Assembly (NCBI GenBank): GCA_007449985.2
Contig: VIIQ02000584.1
Span: 1-64,000, forward strand
Length of the DNA stretch: 64,000 nt
From: Desmodesmus armatus
Taxonomy: Eukaryota > Chlorophyta > Chlorophyceae > Sphaeropleales > Scenedesmaceae
Direction of reading: 5' to 3'
Of this stretch, positions 35,440 to 48,800 are shown piece after piece (within the stretch, counting starts at the first letter, position 1; each line of letters starts with the position of its first letter). Made by a program: the position numbers and the translations under genes. The notes below the pieces were generated by a model. It was not told the DNA's origin and did no database searches. It saw only the letters and a list, made by a program, of their open reading frames with translations.

Positions 35440-36050
35440 GCATGAGATCCTGTGGCAGTAACGGCTGGTCAACGCAGCCTCCCAAGCACGCCAATCACAC
35501 AGGTAAGCTTCTGGTCTGCAGCCGCTGCCTTCGCATCACAGCAGCAGCTGGAACCGACGTGTAAGGGTTGCACCCTATGTACGCACGACACACCTACAGT
35601 ACTGACTGCCGTCCTGTTCTGTCAGCAATCCCAGCCAAGCTACTTCAAAACTGTGCAGCGTGCCACAGGATTCAATATTTTGCACTGTACTGCTGCTGCA
35701 GGTCACTGTGAGGTCCTGAGAGTTGACCGGCTGGTCAACAGTGCATTGAAGCACGCCATAATGCAGGTGCGCACATCAGTCAGCAAGCGGCTGTGCAGCA
35801 CAGTAATGTTGTGCGGACGTATAACGGTTGCCCCTCATGTACACAGGATACACCTGCAGTACTTCTTGCAATTGTTCTTTTGCATTTGGCAGGCAAGGAG
35901 GTGGCAAGGCAGCAGCTACACAGAACAGGTAGCAAGCCCAGCCATGCTACGTGAACACTGTAAGCAGTGTGCCACAGCATCTGACACCTTGCACTGTGCT
36001 GCTGTTGCAGGTCACCGTGACACCCTGTGGGCGACAGCAAGCAGCAGCTT
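35440..36050. repeat. Tandem duplication of about 300 bp
   Basis: Two diverged copies are joined near 35755. Shared blocks include 'ggctggtcaac', 'acacctgcagtact'-like and 'ttgcactgtnctgctg' followed by a CAG and 'gtcac'. Splice-like junctions recur, so it may be a dead exon duplication with ankyrin-like residues. Weakly supported as coding. Confidence 0.6.
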
Positions 36051-36244
36051 GTGCTGAAGGTTTTGCTGGGCCTGGGTTGAGCTCTTTCAGTGTACTAGCT
36101 CGTACACTACAAGCTAGTACAGTACTGTACAAGTACTTACTACAGCTGTGGTGCTGCCCTCACCGAGCATCTGTAACAAACTGCGACAGAAGCATGTATG
36201 TTGGTCATTATGGGCGTATGAATGCAGTAAAACCCCTTGTTTCA

Positions 36245-36409
36245 GCGTTGTTGACATGCCAACGCGGCGTTGGTTTAGCGTTGGTTTGGCGTTGGTTCGT
36301 CTCCAACGCTGCGTTGGTGCCCAGCAAAACTCAACGCCAAACCAACGCCGAACCAACGCAAACCAACGCCGAACCAACGCCACCCGTGAGTCATAGTGTA
36401 CGCGCGTAC
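36245..36409. repeat. GCGTTGGTTT minisatellite forming a long hairpin
   Basis: The left half runs as GCGTTGGTTT-like units and the right half as the reverse complement, so the stretch folds on itself. Its right flank ('gtgagtcatagtg') is the inverse of the flank at 34291-34310, pointing to one mobile or amplified unit. Confidence 0.8.
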
Positions 36410-37411
36410 CAGCCAGCCAGATGTATGCAGGGTCGTGATGTTGTCTCGTTGGTGCCGAGGACGGTTTGTACAGGTCACAAATATATCTGTTGAAACCACC
36501 ATGGCATTTCGCCAGCTGCTGCAGCTTCACCAGACTCTGACAGCTCGAGATGCAGACATGTCCGGAATTTGGGCATAGCCTTCTACACGAAGGGTTGGTT
36601 TAGTTGAACTGTAAAACTTGAGGGCACGGCTTTCGAGGCAATGGGATTGTGGAGTACTGCACACGCCATTCAGTTTGACCTTGCATATGCTTCCCTCAAA
36701 ATTCCGACTTCCCGTCTGGATTGTCTCATACATCTATCAGCCGTCCATGGCTCCGTTTGTGCTGGCTAAAGAGAGACCTGAATTTGGAGAAGTCACAAAG
36801 CCGCTCTTGAGCTGCCCCCCCCCCCCCCCCCAAAAAAAGAAGGTGTCACCACATCCTCTGAGGGCGCACCATGCAAAAGCACCTGGGTGTGTCCCAAATC
36901 TAGCCTCAACATTGGTCAGAGGTACAGTCACAGAACAGCCTGAGCTGGTGAATATCCAGACAATCCACACTGATAACACCATTACACTAGTGTGTGGATA
37001 TTGCACTCCTCTACACTGCTGATTACACCAACCCCAGTGTACGCAACAGTCACCACAAGGCGAACCGACAATGCTGCTTTCCACACGCGGCAGCAAGAAG
37101 GGACTTGCTGCCCAATTTTCCTCCAAAGTGTGATCCAGACAAATCCAGCTGCCCTAACCACCACAAAATGCCCCACACAACTGCTGCTGAGGGTTGTACA
37201 CATTAGTGGAACGGACACCCTCTGCCACCAGCACTATACTAGCGCTGCCACTGTCTCCTGCTGCTGTAGCTGCCGGTCACTGCTACTGCTGCTGCTGCTG
37301 CCTGTTTGCACACACTACCGCCAGTGCTACAACCAGCTGGCTCACGATCACATGAGCTGCTGCAGCAGCAGCACGCAGGAAGGGCAGCAACCAGCACAGG
37401 CGCTGCCCCCA

Positions 37412-37413
37412 TC

Positions 37414-37445
<32 letters not shown>

Positions 37446-40400
37446 GCCTCTGCCTGCTTCCTGGCCAGCTCCTCCCTCAAACCCACCTGCCCTGGCCCGA
37501 TAAACCCCAGCTCCTTGTACCCCCGCAGGATATGCTCCAGGGTTTTGGGCCAGATTTCGCCAACCCGGCCCAAAACCGCCGCCTCGTGCGCTGACAGGAA
37601 CTCCACCCCGGGATTGTACCCCATAGCAGCGAGCGCCACCAGGCTGCGTTTAAGCTGCAGGGGTTCAAATCCTGGCAAATGCGTCTGGGCTGCCGTCACC
37701 AGTGCTGCCACTATTTGGGGGTGCTGCCGCAGCCATAAGCACTCTGCGTTGCTGCGCCAGAAAGCCCCCAAGGCCCACAGCATGGTGGCAACGTGGGGGC
37801 CTGACGCTGCTGCTGCTGCAGCAGCTGCTGGTACTCCTGGCCCTGCTGCCGCTGCTGGAGGTGTGGTTCCCGCGTCTGCTGCTGCTGCTGCTGCTAACGG
37901 CAGCTGTGCGACAAAGGTGGTGTACAGCCCGGACAGCAGTGCCGCACCCGGTGCCACATGCAGGTGCACCAGTGCCTGTGTCAAGTTTGCACAGTCAGCA
38001 GCACTAAAGCTGCTGCTGCTGCTGGTGGCGGCTGCTCCGGCAGCAGCAGCAGACTCAACACCGAGGAGGGTGCGTGCACGTGCCAGCACAGCAGCTAGCA
38101 CCTCTGGTGCCACCCTCACCTCCCCTCTGCTCGACAGCTGTGCCAATGCATCTGCCAGCATTAGCAGCTGCTGCTTTGTGGCCCTAGGCACCACCCTCCG
38201 CATCTCGAGGGTGAAGTCAAACCACCACTCGGGGTGTGGGGTGTAGTGCATCCGTGCAAATGCGAGCAGCAGCTGCGAGATGTCGGCGGCGGTTGCGGAG
38301 CGCAGCTGGGGCTGTACTGCTGCTAGGGTTCGTGCCATCCAGTACTTGGGGGAGTGCTGCAGGGTGCTGAGGGAAAGCAGCAGGCTGGCGGTGTAGCTGG
38401 GGGTGAGGGAGCCTGACAGGGCGGTAACCTGCAGAAGGGGCCGGAATTGTGGGGAAGGGGGGGCGGGGGGGGGGGGGGGGGCAGGGGTGTATTCAGCTCA
38501 AAGTGGGCAAGGCAAAATGTAACGATGATGTCGTGTGCGTGCACAAAGGAATGTGTGAATGTGCCGTGCAAAGGCATGTGCACGCCAAGGGTTGTGCAAA
38601 GCTGGTGTTGCAGTCGTGCCTTCATACTGAGCGTGTAAGCTGCTGCAGGAGGCCAGCTGTGTACAACAACCCTCGCTGATTCTACCAGACAACTGCTGCG
38701 GCTAGGGGTGCTTCTGCTGCAGTGCCAGCCTCACAGCAAGGAATATGCACTGTCTTGAACTCACACACTGCTGTGAAGGGATGACAAAAGCCACTCACCC
38801 TATCGCAAAACCTGTGCAGCCAGGGTCGCTTCAGCCTGAGCCGCAGCCTCACCCCCCCCCCCTCTCCTCCCCCTGCCCTCACCCACTTCTTGCCCCCCCC
38901 CCCCACCCACACACACACCTCCCCTACACACACTCACCCTATCGCAGAAGCGGTGCAGCCATGGTCGCTGTGGCCTGAGCCCCAGCCTCACCACTCCCCA
39001 CAGGCAGCTCCCCAGCAGCTGCATATCCATCCCTGGAAGCTTCCGCTGAACCTGCCACAGCAGCAGATCACCCAGCTGGGGGCTAACCCTAAGCCCCAAC
39101 TTTCCCGCCGCCCAGATCAGGTTTGCAATGCCCTGAGCCTCAAAGCCCCAAAGCCCAGCTGACACACCCGCTTGGTACTGCCCCCACCATTGGGGTGGAG
39201 GGGGTATCCCAAGGGTTGCCAGGGCCCACAGGGTGTTTGAGAGGTCCTGTGGGGAGGCTGTCAGCAGCTGCGAGAAAAAGGCGGGAAAAAACGCCGCCTG
39301 CCAGGCTGGCGGTGGCTGCTGCTGCAGCAGTGCCAGGCTGTATATGCTTGCAGCAAGCTGGCTGCTGGTGAAGGTGGACAGGTGGGGGGTGGAGGACTCC
39401 AGCCAAGCTGCCACATACTCCGGCCGTACTGCTGCTGCTGCTGCTGCTGCTTGAGAGCCGCCGCCGCCGCTGCTGCTGCTGCTGCTGCTGCTGGAGGGTT
39501 GTCGGCGTTGCTGCTGCTGCTGCTGCTGGCGCCAGGGGGATACTGACCGCCCTCTGCTGCTGCTGCTGCTGCTAGCAGCCCCGCCAACAGCAGCAGCGAC
39601 CACCCCAGATGCCCCACCCCTTCCCACAGCAACAGATGCAGATCCACCTCTGCTAATCCTGCTGCTGCTGCTGTGGGCTGATGAGGCCTGCCTTGCCAAC
39701 CCCCACAGTAGCGTAACCTGCGACTTGGCAAGTGAACATGCCACACCACTGCTGCTGCTGCTGCTAGTGGGACCGCCGCAGGATCCAACTGCTCCTGCTG
39801 CTGCTGTGCCGCCGCCTGCAGCTGCTGCCACAGTGCTGCATCCCCCACCCTCAACTGCCTCAGCCAGTAAGGCAGCACCCCCAGCTGCTCTGCCGTCAGT
39901 TTCCTTGCAGCAGCAGCAGCCCTCAAAACCAGCAGCAGCCGCTGCAGCTGCTGCTGATGCGGCGCCAGCCTGGCAGCCAGCACGCCATCGTAAGCCTGCT
40001 GCTGTGACAGTAGAAGCAGCCGGCGCTGGCTGCGGGCGTGTTTGAGCTTTTGTCGCTGCTTCTGCTTGAAGCGGGAGTGACGCAGCCGGCAAGGTTTGAC
40101 ACCCCTACCGCCACCAAAGCTGCTGCTGTTGCTGGTAGATTGCTGCTGCTGCTGCTGCTGCTGCTGCAAGGCATTGTGGAGGGGCTGCTGCTGCTGCTGA
40201 CATGGCTGCTGCTGCTGCTGCCATTGCTGGTAGGGCTGTTGCTGCAACGATGGCTGCTGTCGAACAGGCCTTTGCAGCAACGTGTGACAATATCCCCGCT
40301 GCTGCTGTGGCCGCTGCTGCAGCTGATGTTGCTCCCGCAGCATACCTAGCTGCTGCTGATGTTGCTCCCGCAGCATACCCAGCTGCTGCTGCTGCTGCTG

Positions 40401-42153
40401 CTGCAGCAGCTGCTGTGGGGATCCCTGCTGGCTGACCAGCCCGTGCTGCTGCTGCTCTTGCTGTTGCTGCAGTTGCTGCAGTTGCTGCTCCTGCTGCTCT
40501 TGCTGCAGCAGTAAAAGCCGTCGCTGCTGCCGTGCCACCATGCGCCTCTGGTTCGCCGCATCCGCTGTCGCGCGTCGTACCGCCTTTGCTGCCGCTATGC
40601 GTGCCGCATTCTGCTGCTTTGCGCCCCTCACCACCAGCTTCCCAAGCTGCAGCAGCACCGCGACAGCAGCAGCAGGCCGCTGCTGCAGCAGTCGGCCCCG
40701 GTCTAGCTCTGCTGCTGTCTGCTGTAGGCAGTCGAGGGAGCGGATGCTGCTGATAGTGCTGGTGAGCAGCTGGTCTGCTGCTGTGGTGTCACCCTGGGAT
40801 ATCAGCTTGTAAGTTTGACGCTGCAGGCGGCCGGTGAGAAGCGCCGGGCGCTGCTGCTGCTGCTGCTCCTGCTGCCGGTTATGCTGCTGCTGTTGGGTGT
40901 GATTGTGATGCAGTGTGTGCTGGAGTGTGTGCTGCAGGGGCACAACACCAGCAGAGGCGCCGACGCTGCTGCTGCTGCTGCTGCTGCTGCGATTGCTGAT
41001 GCTGATGTTGGCACACGCATGTTGCTGCGGCTGCTGCTGCTGCAGCTCCAGGAAGCTTGTCTGTTGATGCAGCTGCTGCTGCCCTGACAGCTGCAGCAGC
41101 ATCGGCCGCTGCTGAAGCTGTGTGGTGGGATGGGCGTGTCCATTGCTAGCTGCCGAATGTGCTGCTGTCACCTGCGCACAGAGCATGAAACAGGATATCA
41201 GATGACAGCAGAAAGCGAGGTGCATGCACACTGCATGTGGGGGGGAGAGTGCAGGTGGCTGAACGCGGCACAGCAGCACCCCTCCCCCTCGGTTGCTGCT
41301 GTCACAAAATGATGTTGGCAAGCAATTGGAACTACACATGGATCCAAACAAAGTGAGATCCAGATGACAGGACCCCAATGTGTTGGCTGTTTGCTGCATG
41401 TAAGTTCAGCCACCGCTTCCTCAGCAAGCCACATGACTGTGGCAGTGTCAACACGGTCTAAAAGGAAAGTGATGGTCTGTCAACCACGCGACGTATCCCA
41501 ACAAAACACCCGCGGCAGCTACCAAGGACAACGTGTGATGCTACAGCCTCACCCAACCCACCTGATCAACTGCCGGTGTTGCTGCCAGTGGCGGTGCACG
41601 AACTCCAGCTAGTGTCAAACTGCTCAGCCTGCAGTAACCCAAAAGACAATGCTCAGAAGTGCAGCTCAGCTGGCACATGCAGGAGGTCAGCTACAGCAGC
41701 ACATGCCATCCAGGACCACAGGCAACTGCATGGTACTGCTGGCGTTGTGCTGTTCACCTTGGGCGGGATATGATACTTCCAGATTGTGCAGGGGCAGCAG
41801 AGGTTGTCCCAGACCGTAGTCCTGACTGCATCGTGGTCACTGCTGCTGCTGTATCCTCGCTGGTGCGCACTGGCGCGGGCAAGCCTCAGTGTAAGATGAT
41901 TCTTTACGTCCAAGGTCTCATACTGGATCACATCAGCAGTGATAGCCCGAAGACAGCGATGCTTGATGAACGATGTTCGCAGGCAGGGCGTGCTTGGTCG
42001 AAGTGTCAGTCGCGTATGCTGAATCAAAGCTCCAAAAACATACTGGATCTTTACTGGACAGAGTTGACAGCAGATTCCAAAATAACACAGCAAGTGACAA
42101 GGAGCAAGACCAGCAGGAAAAATACTGAGGCTAATCACTTTCAAAAAACACAT
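37412..42153 (-). CDS. OPR (octotricopeptide-repeat) RNA-binding protein, likely organellar
   Basis: Core exons in phase 0: 41171-39849, 39717-38938 and 38428-37412. A probable first exon ends at 41758 and opens at an ATG at 42153, but that start is uncertain. The model has about 1171 residues. The first exon contains LRLARASAHQRGY, like an organelle presequence. Exon 2 is Gln/Arg-rich. Exons 3-4 hold OPR-type helical repeats: LSNTLWALATLGIPPPPQWW, IANLIWAAGKLGL, LLGSCLWGVVRLGLRPQRPW and HVATMLWALGAF. In Chlamydomonas OPR proteins (for example TBC2) control single chloroplast or mitochondrial RNAs; the target here is unknown. The protein ends in a Gln run at 37412. The boundary between exons 2 and 3 rests on an AGG|GTGGGG donor that restores frame. 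Confidence 0.72.
38791..38852 (-). repeat. Partial copy of OPR exon 3 end with its donor
   Basis: On the minus strand it reads a diverged copy of the exon 3 end (RPWLHRFCDR in both, though frame changes within the copy) followed by the same GGGTGAGTG donor context. It lies about 150 bases into intron 3, behind C-rich runs. Confidence 0.8.
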
Positions 42154-42676
42154 GTCCAAAAAAACACATGCACAACTTTCAACATGAGTGGCATGCTGCA
42201 CCCATCACCTTCATGTGCCATGCACTCCCCCCCCCCCCTTCTTGTCCTGCCTATAACTGTGACCACTAGCACTGGAAGTGTGTATACCTTGAGTTGCAGA
42301 TCTTCTGTTGATGTTGCACCCCTGATGGTGCTCAGGGGGCCTTGCACACAGGTGTAAGCAACTTGAGGGGTGGTTTGTCTGAAAGGCTGTAGCCCTTGCA
42401 AGCAGGTGTGATGTGATTTGGCAGTCAAAAAATACCAGGGGTATGAGGACTGTCAGCCATGATGACCTGTCAAGGACATCGCACATCATCAGTAATGGAT
42501 TACTCATTGCCTTCTGCTCCTTAGACACGGAACATCCCTGAGATCACCTTTGTGTCTTCGCATGACGTCTTCCACTTCAAGGAGCTAAGCAACACTCTGT
42601 GAAACACAGCTACAGACCGCGCAATAAGACTGATCAGCCTACCCACCAACAGCAGTCCGTTGCCACCGCAGCCTGC

Positions 42677-44618
42677 ATGGCGCAGTTTTCAGGCGCAGTG
42701 AAGATCGGGGACTTAAATGACTTCATAGCTCCGTCCCAGGCCTGCGTGGTGTCGCTGCAAGGTCAGACAGCAAACCCGCAAGCTGCTGTCAAGGTACAGT
42801 ATGCCTGATGCCCTCAAGCAAACTTGAGGTTGCTAGTACTTATGCAGCAGTAGCGAGGCAGACTGGTGTCGTACAAAGTTTTGATAAGCGACTCTCCCTC
42901 AACGGAATGTCCTCCCAGTTGTCGACAATGGGGTGTGAGGGTTTGTGGGCAGCAGAAGTTATGGGGCGGGCTCCTGAGTCTTCGTGGGGGTGGGGTGCGG
43001 TGTGGGGGCGTAGGGGGGGGGGGAGGGTCTATTATGCAAGAAGATACAGGGTGCTGCCCCTCTCCTCTCCTGTTTGGGTGATGTTCTGCACTAGTATTGC
43101 GCAGGTGGGGCATGGTGGACATCTTGCATGGAGTCACTCGCAATCGTATGCAGGACATGCCAGCACACAGTCAGATGAGTACTGCCATGTGCATGTCGAA
43201 ACCCTCGCAATGCGGCTGTATGAGTGAGGTAACGGAATGGGCAGTAGGGTGGGCAGCAGGGTGCTGAGTAGCACGATCGGTCAATGCGTTTTGAATGCAC
43301 GTGGTCTCCAGACACATTTCATCAGCCGACACGTTTCATCAATGATCCTGCTGCTGTTGCTGCTTGCCACAGACTCCTCCCCAAGCGGCAGAGGGTTTGC
43401 AGCTCAATGCACGGCCCAGCAAGCGCCACCACCAACAGCAGCAACAGCAGCAGCAGCAGCAGCAGCCACAGAATGGCATCACTGCCGACAATGGCAGTGC
43501 AGTTTCACAGCAGCAGCAGCAGCAGCAGCAGCAGGGTGGTTTCCAGCAGACGGTGTTGTCAGGTGACAATCAGGCTGTCAAGGTGTCGCTCAACGACTGC
43601 CTTGCGTGCAGCGGATGTGTGACATCAGCAGAGACTGTGCTGCTGCAGGTGGGTGCGAGGGATGGTGTTCACATGATCACACAGTGTGTGTGGGGAAGGG
43701 GACCAGGGGAGGCGAGGTGGAGAGGTGGAGTGAGGGGTTGGCGTGCGAGGTTGCTGTGAAAGCAGTCGCGGTAGGAAGGTGTCTGATGTAGAAGGAGGGG
43801 CTCAAGCTGTGAAGGTATTGCTCAATGACTGCCTGGCGTGTAGAGGCTGTGAAATGTCAGCAGAAACTGTGCTGCTGCATGTGCGTTTGATTGGTGAAGT
43901 TTGTGGTGGTGGGAAGGGCGGAGCGGGGGGGGGGGGGGGGGGAGAGGTGTGGTGCTGTAAGGGTGTTGAGCACGAGGTTTGGGAGCAAGCCTGCTGTTAG
44001 AGCAGTGGGGGTAGCAAGGTGATGGGGTGTCAGGGGAGGGGTGGGGGCAACCCAGGTTGAGGAGGATAAGGCGGAGCGGGGGTTAGGTCATCCCCCCATT
44101 AGGGTTGCAACTGGCTCATTCCTGGCCCAGCCAATGCCATAGATGTGTGGCGACTGTGTCTAAGTGTAATTCGCTTGTCCCAGACACCAAGTGGGGTTTG
44201 GTGGTGCTGACACAGCACATGCAGGCGCTACAGGGAAGATGCCCCTGATATCCTTGCAGAAGAAGCGTGATTTCTTCTGCAAGGATATCAAAAGCGTCTG
44301 TCCTGTGGCGCCTGCATGTGCTGTGTCTCCCCCCTCCCCCCATCCCCTTGCACACCCACCTCGCTATCCATTAGTCCCCCCCCTTCTGTCCTGCTGCAGT
44401 ATCAGAGACTGAAGAAGTATATGGCAAACCCCCTGGCTTGATGATGATAGCTATCTGTCCCCCCCCCTTCCCCGTCCCCTCCCCCACACCCTCCCCCACA
44501 CCCACCTTCCCTTCTGCGTCCTGCGCGCTTCCACAGCGACGGTCCTGCTGCAGGGTCAGACACTGATAAGGAATGTGTCGATGATGTGTGGGGCTTCAAT
44601 CCTGGCATGCATCACAAG

Positions 44619-44657
<39 letters not shown>

Positions 44658-45844
44658 CGCATGCCACTCACACACATGGCTGGATGCACTCCCTGTGTCT
44701 ACACATGGCTCCCATCCTGTCAGCCACCCGATTCTGTATCACTCATCCTCCCCCCTTATGTTCATTGTCCTGCTGCAGGCCCAGAGTCTGAAGGAGTTTG
44801 TGTCGAGGTGTGAGGATGCCGACAGCATAGTGGTGGTGTCAATATCACCACAGAGCAGGGCATCACTGGCAGGTGGGGCATGCCAGATCACACATCTTGC
44901 TTGTGGTCACATGCGACACAACACATTGATTGATGACTTTATGTGTATGTGGGTTGACACAGAGAGTGCATCCAGGCAATGCATCAAACATCTGAAGTTG
45001 TGTGTGGAGGGGGGGGGGGGGAGATCGTGCAGCATAGTGGTGGTGTCAAATTCACCACAGAGCAGGGCGTCACTTGCAGGTAGGGTTTGGTTAGTAATCA
45101 CACTGTGTTCGCAAAGCATGTAGCATCACACATTTCGCCTTGGGACATGACATATGGCAAAGGGGGGGATGTGTGGTTGGGTGTGTGCGTGTGGGATGGG
45201 GAGGGGGTATGTGCTCCCTTTGCAGCATTGTGGTTTGCTCAGCTGCAGACTTGTGTATGCACTGCACATGACTTTCATCTGGTTTTCAGAGCAGGTGTGC
45301 AACATCTTCTTCCTGAATGAAGCAGGTGTTGCACAGGGCTTAGGGCTTAGGGTTTAGGCCCTAGTTGAAACCCTAAACCCTAAACCCTTTCAAGCAGCAG
45401 ACGAAGGCCATGAGCAGTGCATAGGCAAGTGGTCAGCTGTGTGTGCCCCCCCAAAGCATGGCACGTGGGCCAGGCATGTGGTGGGAGGGCCCCAGCAACA
45501 TACAGATGCCCTAGCTGTTGACGGCAGTAGTGGAAGAGGGTGTCGACACTAGTGACGTCACTGGTGCTCTGACCGGTCTGCTGCTACTCAATTTTAACAG
45601 CAGCCTCTGCCCATGTTTCCCCCGCGATCTTGCAGGGCGTCCTGCAAAGGTTGCACACGGCCAGGGCGGCTCACATTCGAAGCACTGACAGAGCCCAACC
45701 CCCCCCCCCCCCCCCTCCCCCGCCGCGCACCCACCTCTGCCTGAATCACCCTTCCCCCTCATTGTTTTCTGCTGCAGCGCTGCACGGCATTTCACCAGAG
45801 GATGTCCATGCGAAAGTGGCGCATTTTTTGAAGCACCAGCTGAC

Positions 45845-45890
<46 letters not shown>

Positions 45891-48800
45891 CCCCACCCCC
45901 CTACACACACATGTTCCCAGCACCTTGGTCACTCCACTGCTTGTACCATGAATTTTGTATTTGTGAATCTAAAGCTGAGTTTCTTTGCCCTCCCCACTGT
46001 GCTTTGCCACCCGCATTTGCTCCACAGCGCTGCACGGCATCTCACCCGAGGATGTCCATGCAAAAGTGGCGCACTTTCTGAAGCACCAGCTAAGTGTGTC
46101 GCTGGTGTTGGACATCAGCCTGGGCCAGGCCGTGGCACTGACAGAGAGTGCAGCAGAGTTCATACACAGGTGGGTGGGGACTCTCGGGTTCCAAGGGAGG
46201 TGAGGGCAGAAGGAGGCGCCCATGCCTTTGCCCGACACCTCGCAGCAAAAGTCAAGTTTTGATCTGGCATTATGTGGTATATTGGGACTTGGTGTACAAG
46301 CACATCCAGTTGAATGTGTTGCTGGTATTGGACATATGTATGCGACAAGCATTGGCCTTGAAAGAGAGCGCAGCAGAGTTTGTACACAGGGGAGTGACGC
46401 TGGTGAGGTGGGGGGGAGAAAGTTGACATGAGGTGTGGAGGAACAACCAGGGACGGACAGTGTTACAGCAGCAGCAGCAGCAGCAGCAGCAACAAGGGAC
46501 AGACTACTCAACATCACTGGCGCATGGAGATACCTATCAGTTCACATATGGTGGCGCTAATGTTGCTGCTTTTGCCATCTCAGGTTCACACAAGCTGGGG
46601 GGTTGGCAGCAGCTGGCGCAGTCAACGGCAGCAGTGGCGTCACCAGCAGCAGCAGCAGCAGCAGCAGTGCTGGGGGCCAGTTGCCAATGCTGGCATCTGC
46701 ATGTCCAGGTAAGCAATACATCATGTGTCAGGGGCCTTCCACATTTGTCAAGACATTGTGTCAAGACATGTTGTAAAGGATGAAACATGTCTTCGGTGTG
46801 CACTTTCGTCCTCCACCACTCATCTTGCAAGCTCCTTGGAAGTTTCATGTACAGCTATTTGCACCCGCAACTCCCATACGATGGTAAGGCCAGGCATTGG
46901 CATCAACCTCTATACCCACACCCCAACCTGATTGCCTGTGCTCTTATTGTGTCGCTCGCTTATCCACACATACCGTGTGACAGCTGCCGTGACTGTGACC
47001 ATGGCAGGTGTTTCAGAGTATGTGTAGATAAGCTATACACCTATTGGACAGGCAGGCCTTTTGTGCTGTGGGATTGCATGATAGAGAGGTTAGGGTGTAA
47101 GGTCAGGCGCTTGCGGGGTGCTGGGCAGGGTGACGGTGCCATGTTCCCCCATGAGGCCTTCACGTTGCACGGCTTTGCCGTCCCAACCACTGTGACTGTA
47201 TGCCTGCTAATGCGTGTAGCTTCGGCTGTGCTCTCAGTGTATCGCTCACATGTATACACGTACTCTAAGGTGCTTGCCATTGTTGCGCCAATGACAGGTA
47301 CTTTATAGCATGTGTAGATAAGTGATCAATGCACTGATTGGACAGGCGAACATCTGGGGGTGTGGGGTTGCATGATAGAGAGGTTAGGGGTTAAGGTCAG
47401 GCGATTGCGGGGTGCGGGGCAGGGTGGCGGTGCCATGTACCCTATGATTCCCCGCGGGTTGCACAGCTTGACTGTGCCAACCACTGCACCTGCATCTGTA
47501 TGGCTGCCAACAGCACAACTTTCACACTAGCTTTGGTCACCACTCCCCTTGCAAGCTCCTCAGACGTCTCATGTACAATCCTCTGCCCTCGCACCTTCCA
47601 TATGCCCATAAGGCAAGACATCTCCATCAATCCATACCCACATCCTGACATTTTGCCTGTGCTCTCAGTGTATTTGATGTATCCCTCACTGATTCACACA
47701 TACTCTGAAAACCCAGACGTAGCTTTGCCCACGGCAGGTATTTCAGAGTGTTTTCAGATGAGCGAGTGGTACACTGAGTGGACAGGCTGAATGTTGTCAT
47801 GGTGTGGGGTCACACGATGGAGGGTTAAGGGTTTCAAGGACGGCTGTTGCGGCGGTGCCAAGCCTGACAAGGCGGCCTGCTGCAGGCAGCAGGTGCTGGC
47901 TTGGCAGCAGGTATGAAAATGGTTAAAGTCTCAGTTCTCCATTTTGGCAGTTATGGGTGCACCTGCTTTTCCACATTCCTGTCACCAACCATATGCTCTG
48001 TTCTGCTCAAACCCACTTGCAGGTTGGGTGTGCTTTGTCGAAAAGACCCGCGGGTCCTACATCCTCCCCCACAAAGCCAGCACCCACACCCCCTCCCCTT
48101 CCACATACCCCCCCCCCCTGGTTCTTTCCCACCCACACAGGTTGGGCGTGCTATGTAGCGAAGATGCACGGGTCCTATGGTATCCCCCACATTGCCACCA
48201 CTTGCAGCCCATCCCTCCTTACACACATACACACACCCTCCCACCACCTCATGTCCAAACCCACACACAGGTTGGGTGTGTTATGCTGAGAAGACGCACG
48301 GCTCCTACATCCTCCCCCACATCGCCACCACCCGCAGCCCCCAGGGCATTATGGGGTCACTGGTGAAGCAGCGCCTAGCAGCAGCCAAGGGTTGGGACCC
48401 TGAGCGGGTGTACCATGTGACGGTCATGCCCTGCTATGACAAAAAGCTGGAGGCATCTCGGGATGACTTCCTTGTGCCAGGTACTGTGCGTGTCCCTCTG
48501 GAGGGGGGGGGGGGGGGTCAGGGAGTTGCTGACAGTCAGAAGGGCAAATGTAGTATCCTGGGGTCACGGGTCAAGCAGCGCCTAGCAGCGGCAAGGGTTG
48601 GGACCCTGAGCGGGTGTACCACGTAACAGTAATGCTCTGCTATGACAAAAAGCTGGAGGCATCACGTGATGACTTTCTGGTCCCACCCACCAGGTGGGTG
48701 GGTGGGTGGGTGGGGGTGGGAGGAGTGTTTTTTTTTGGGGGGGAGGTACTGATGTTTGGGATGCTGACGGTCGTTGCCTTATCAGGGCATCATGGGGTCA

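Larger units (their letters stand above)
33867..37411. other. Repeat-rich region without a confident gene
   Basis: This holds GCGTTGGTTT minisatellites in opposite orientations, a roughly 300-bp tandem duplication at 35.4-36.1 kb and a 15-base poly-C run near 36817-36831. A peptide in the duplication (NILHCTAAAGHCEVLR, SDTLHCAAVAGH) vaguely recalls ankyrin repeats but frames are not kept. I see no gene I can defend. Confidence 0.4.

Noticed and set aside
41571..42250. Plus-strand coding in the OPR upstream region
   Set aside because: The minus-strand frame carries a presequence-like peptide and a donor at 41758 in phase with the OPR exon; the plus frame has no features.
45337..45388. A chromosome end
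   Set aside because: The telomere-like units are short, inverted and internal to a gene that continues on both sides.
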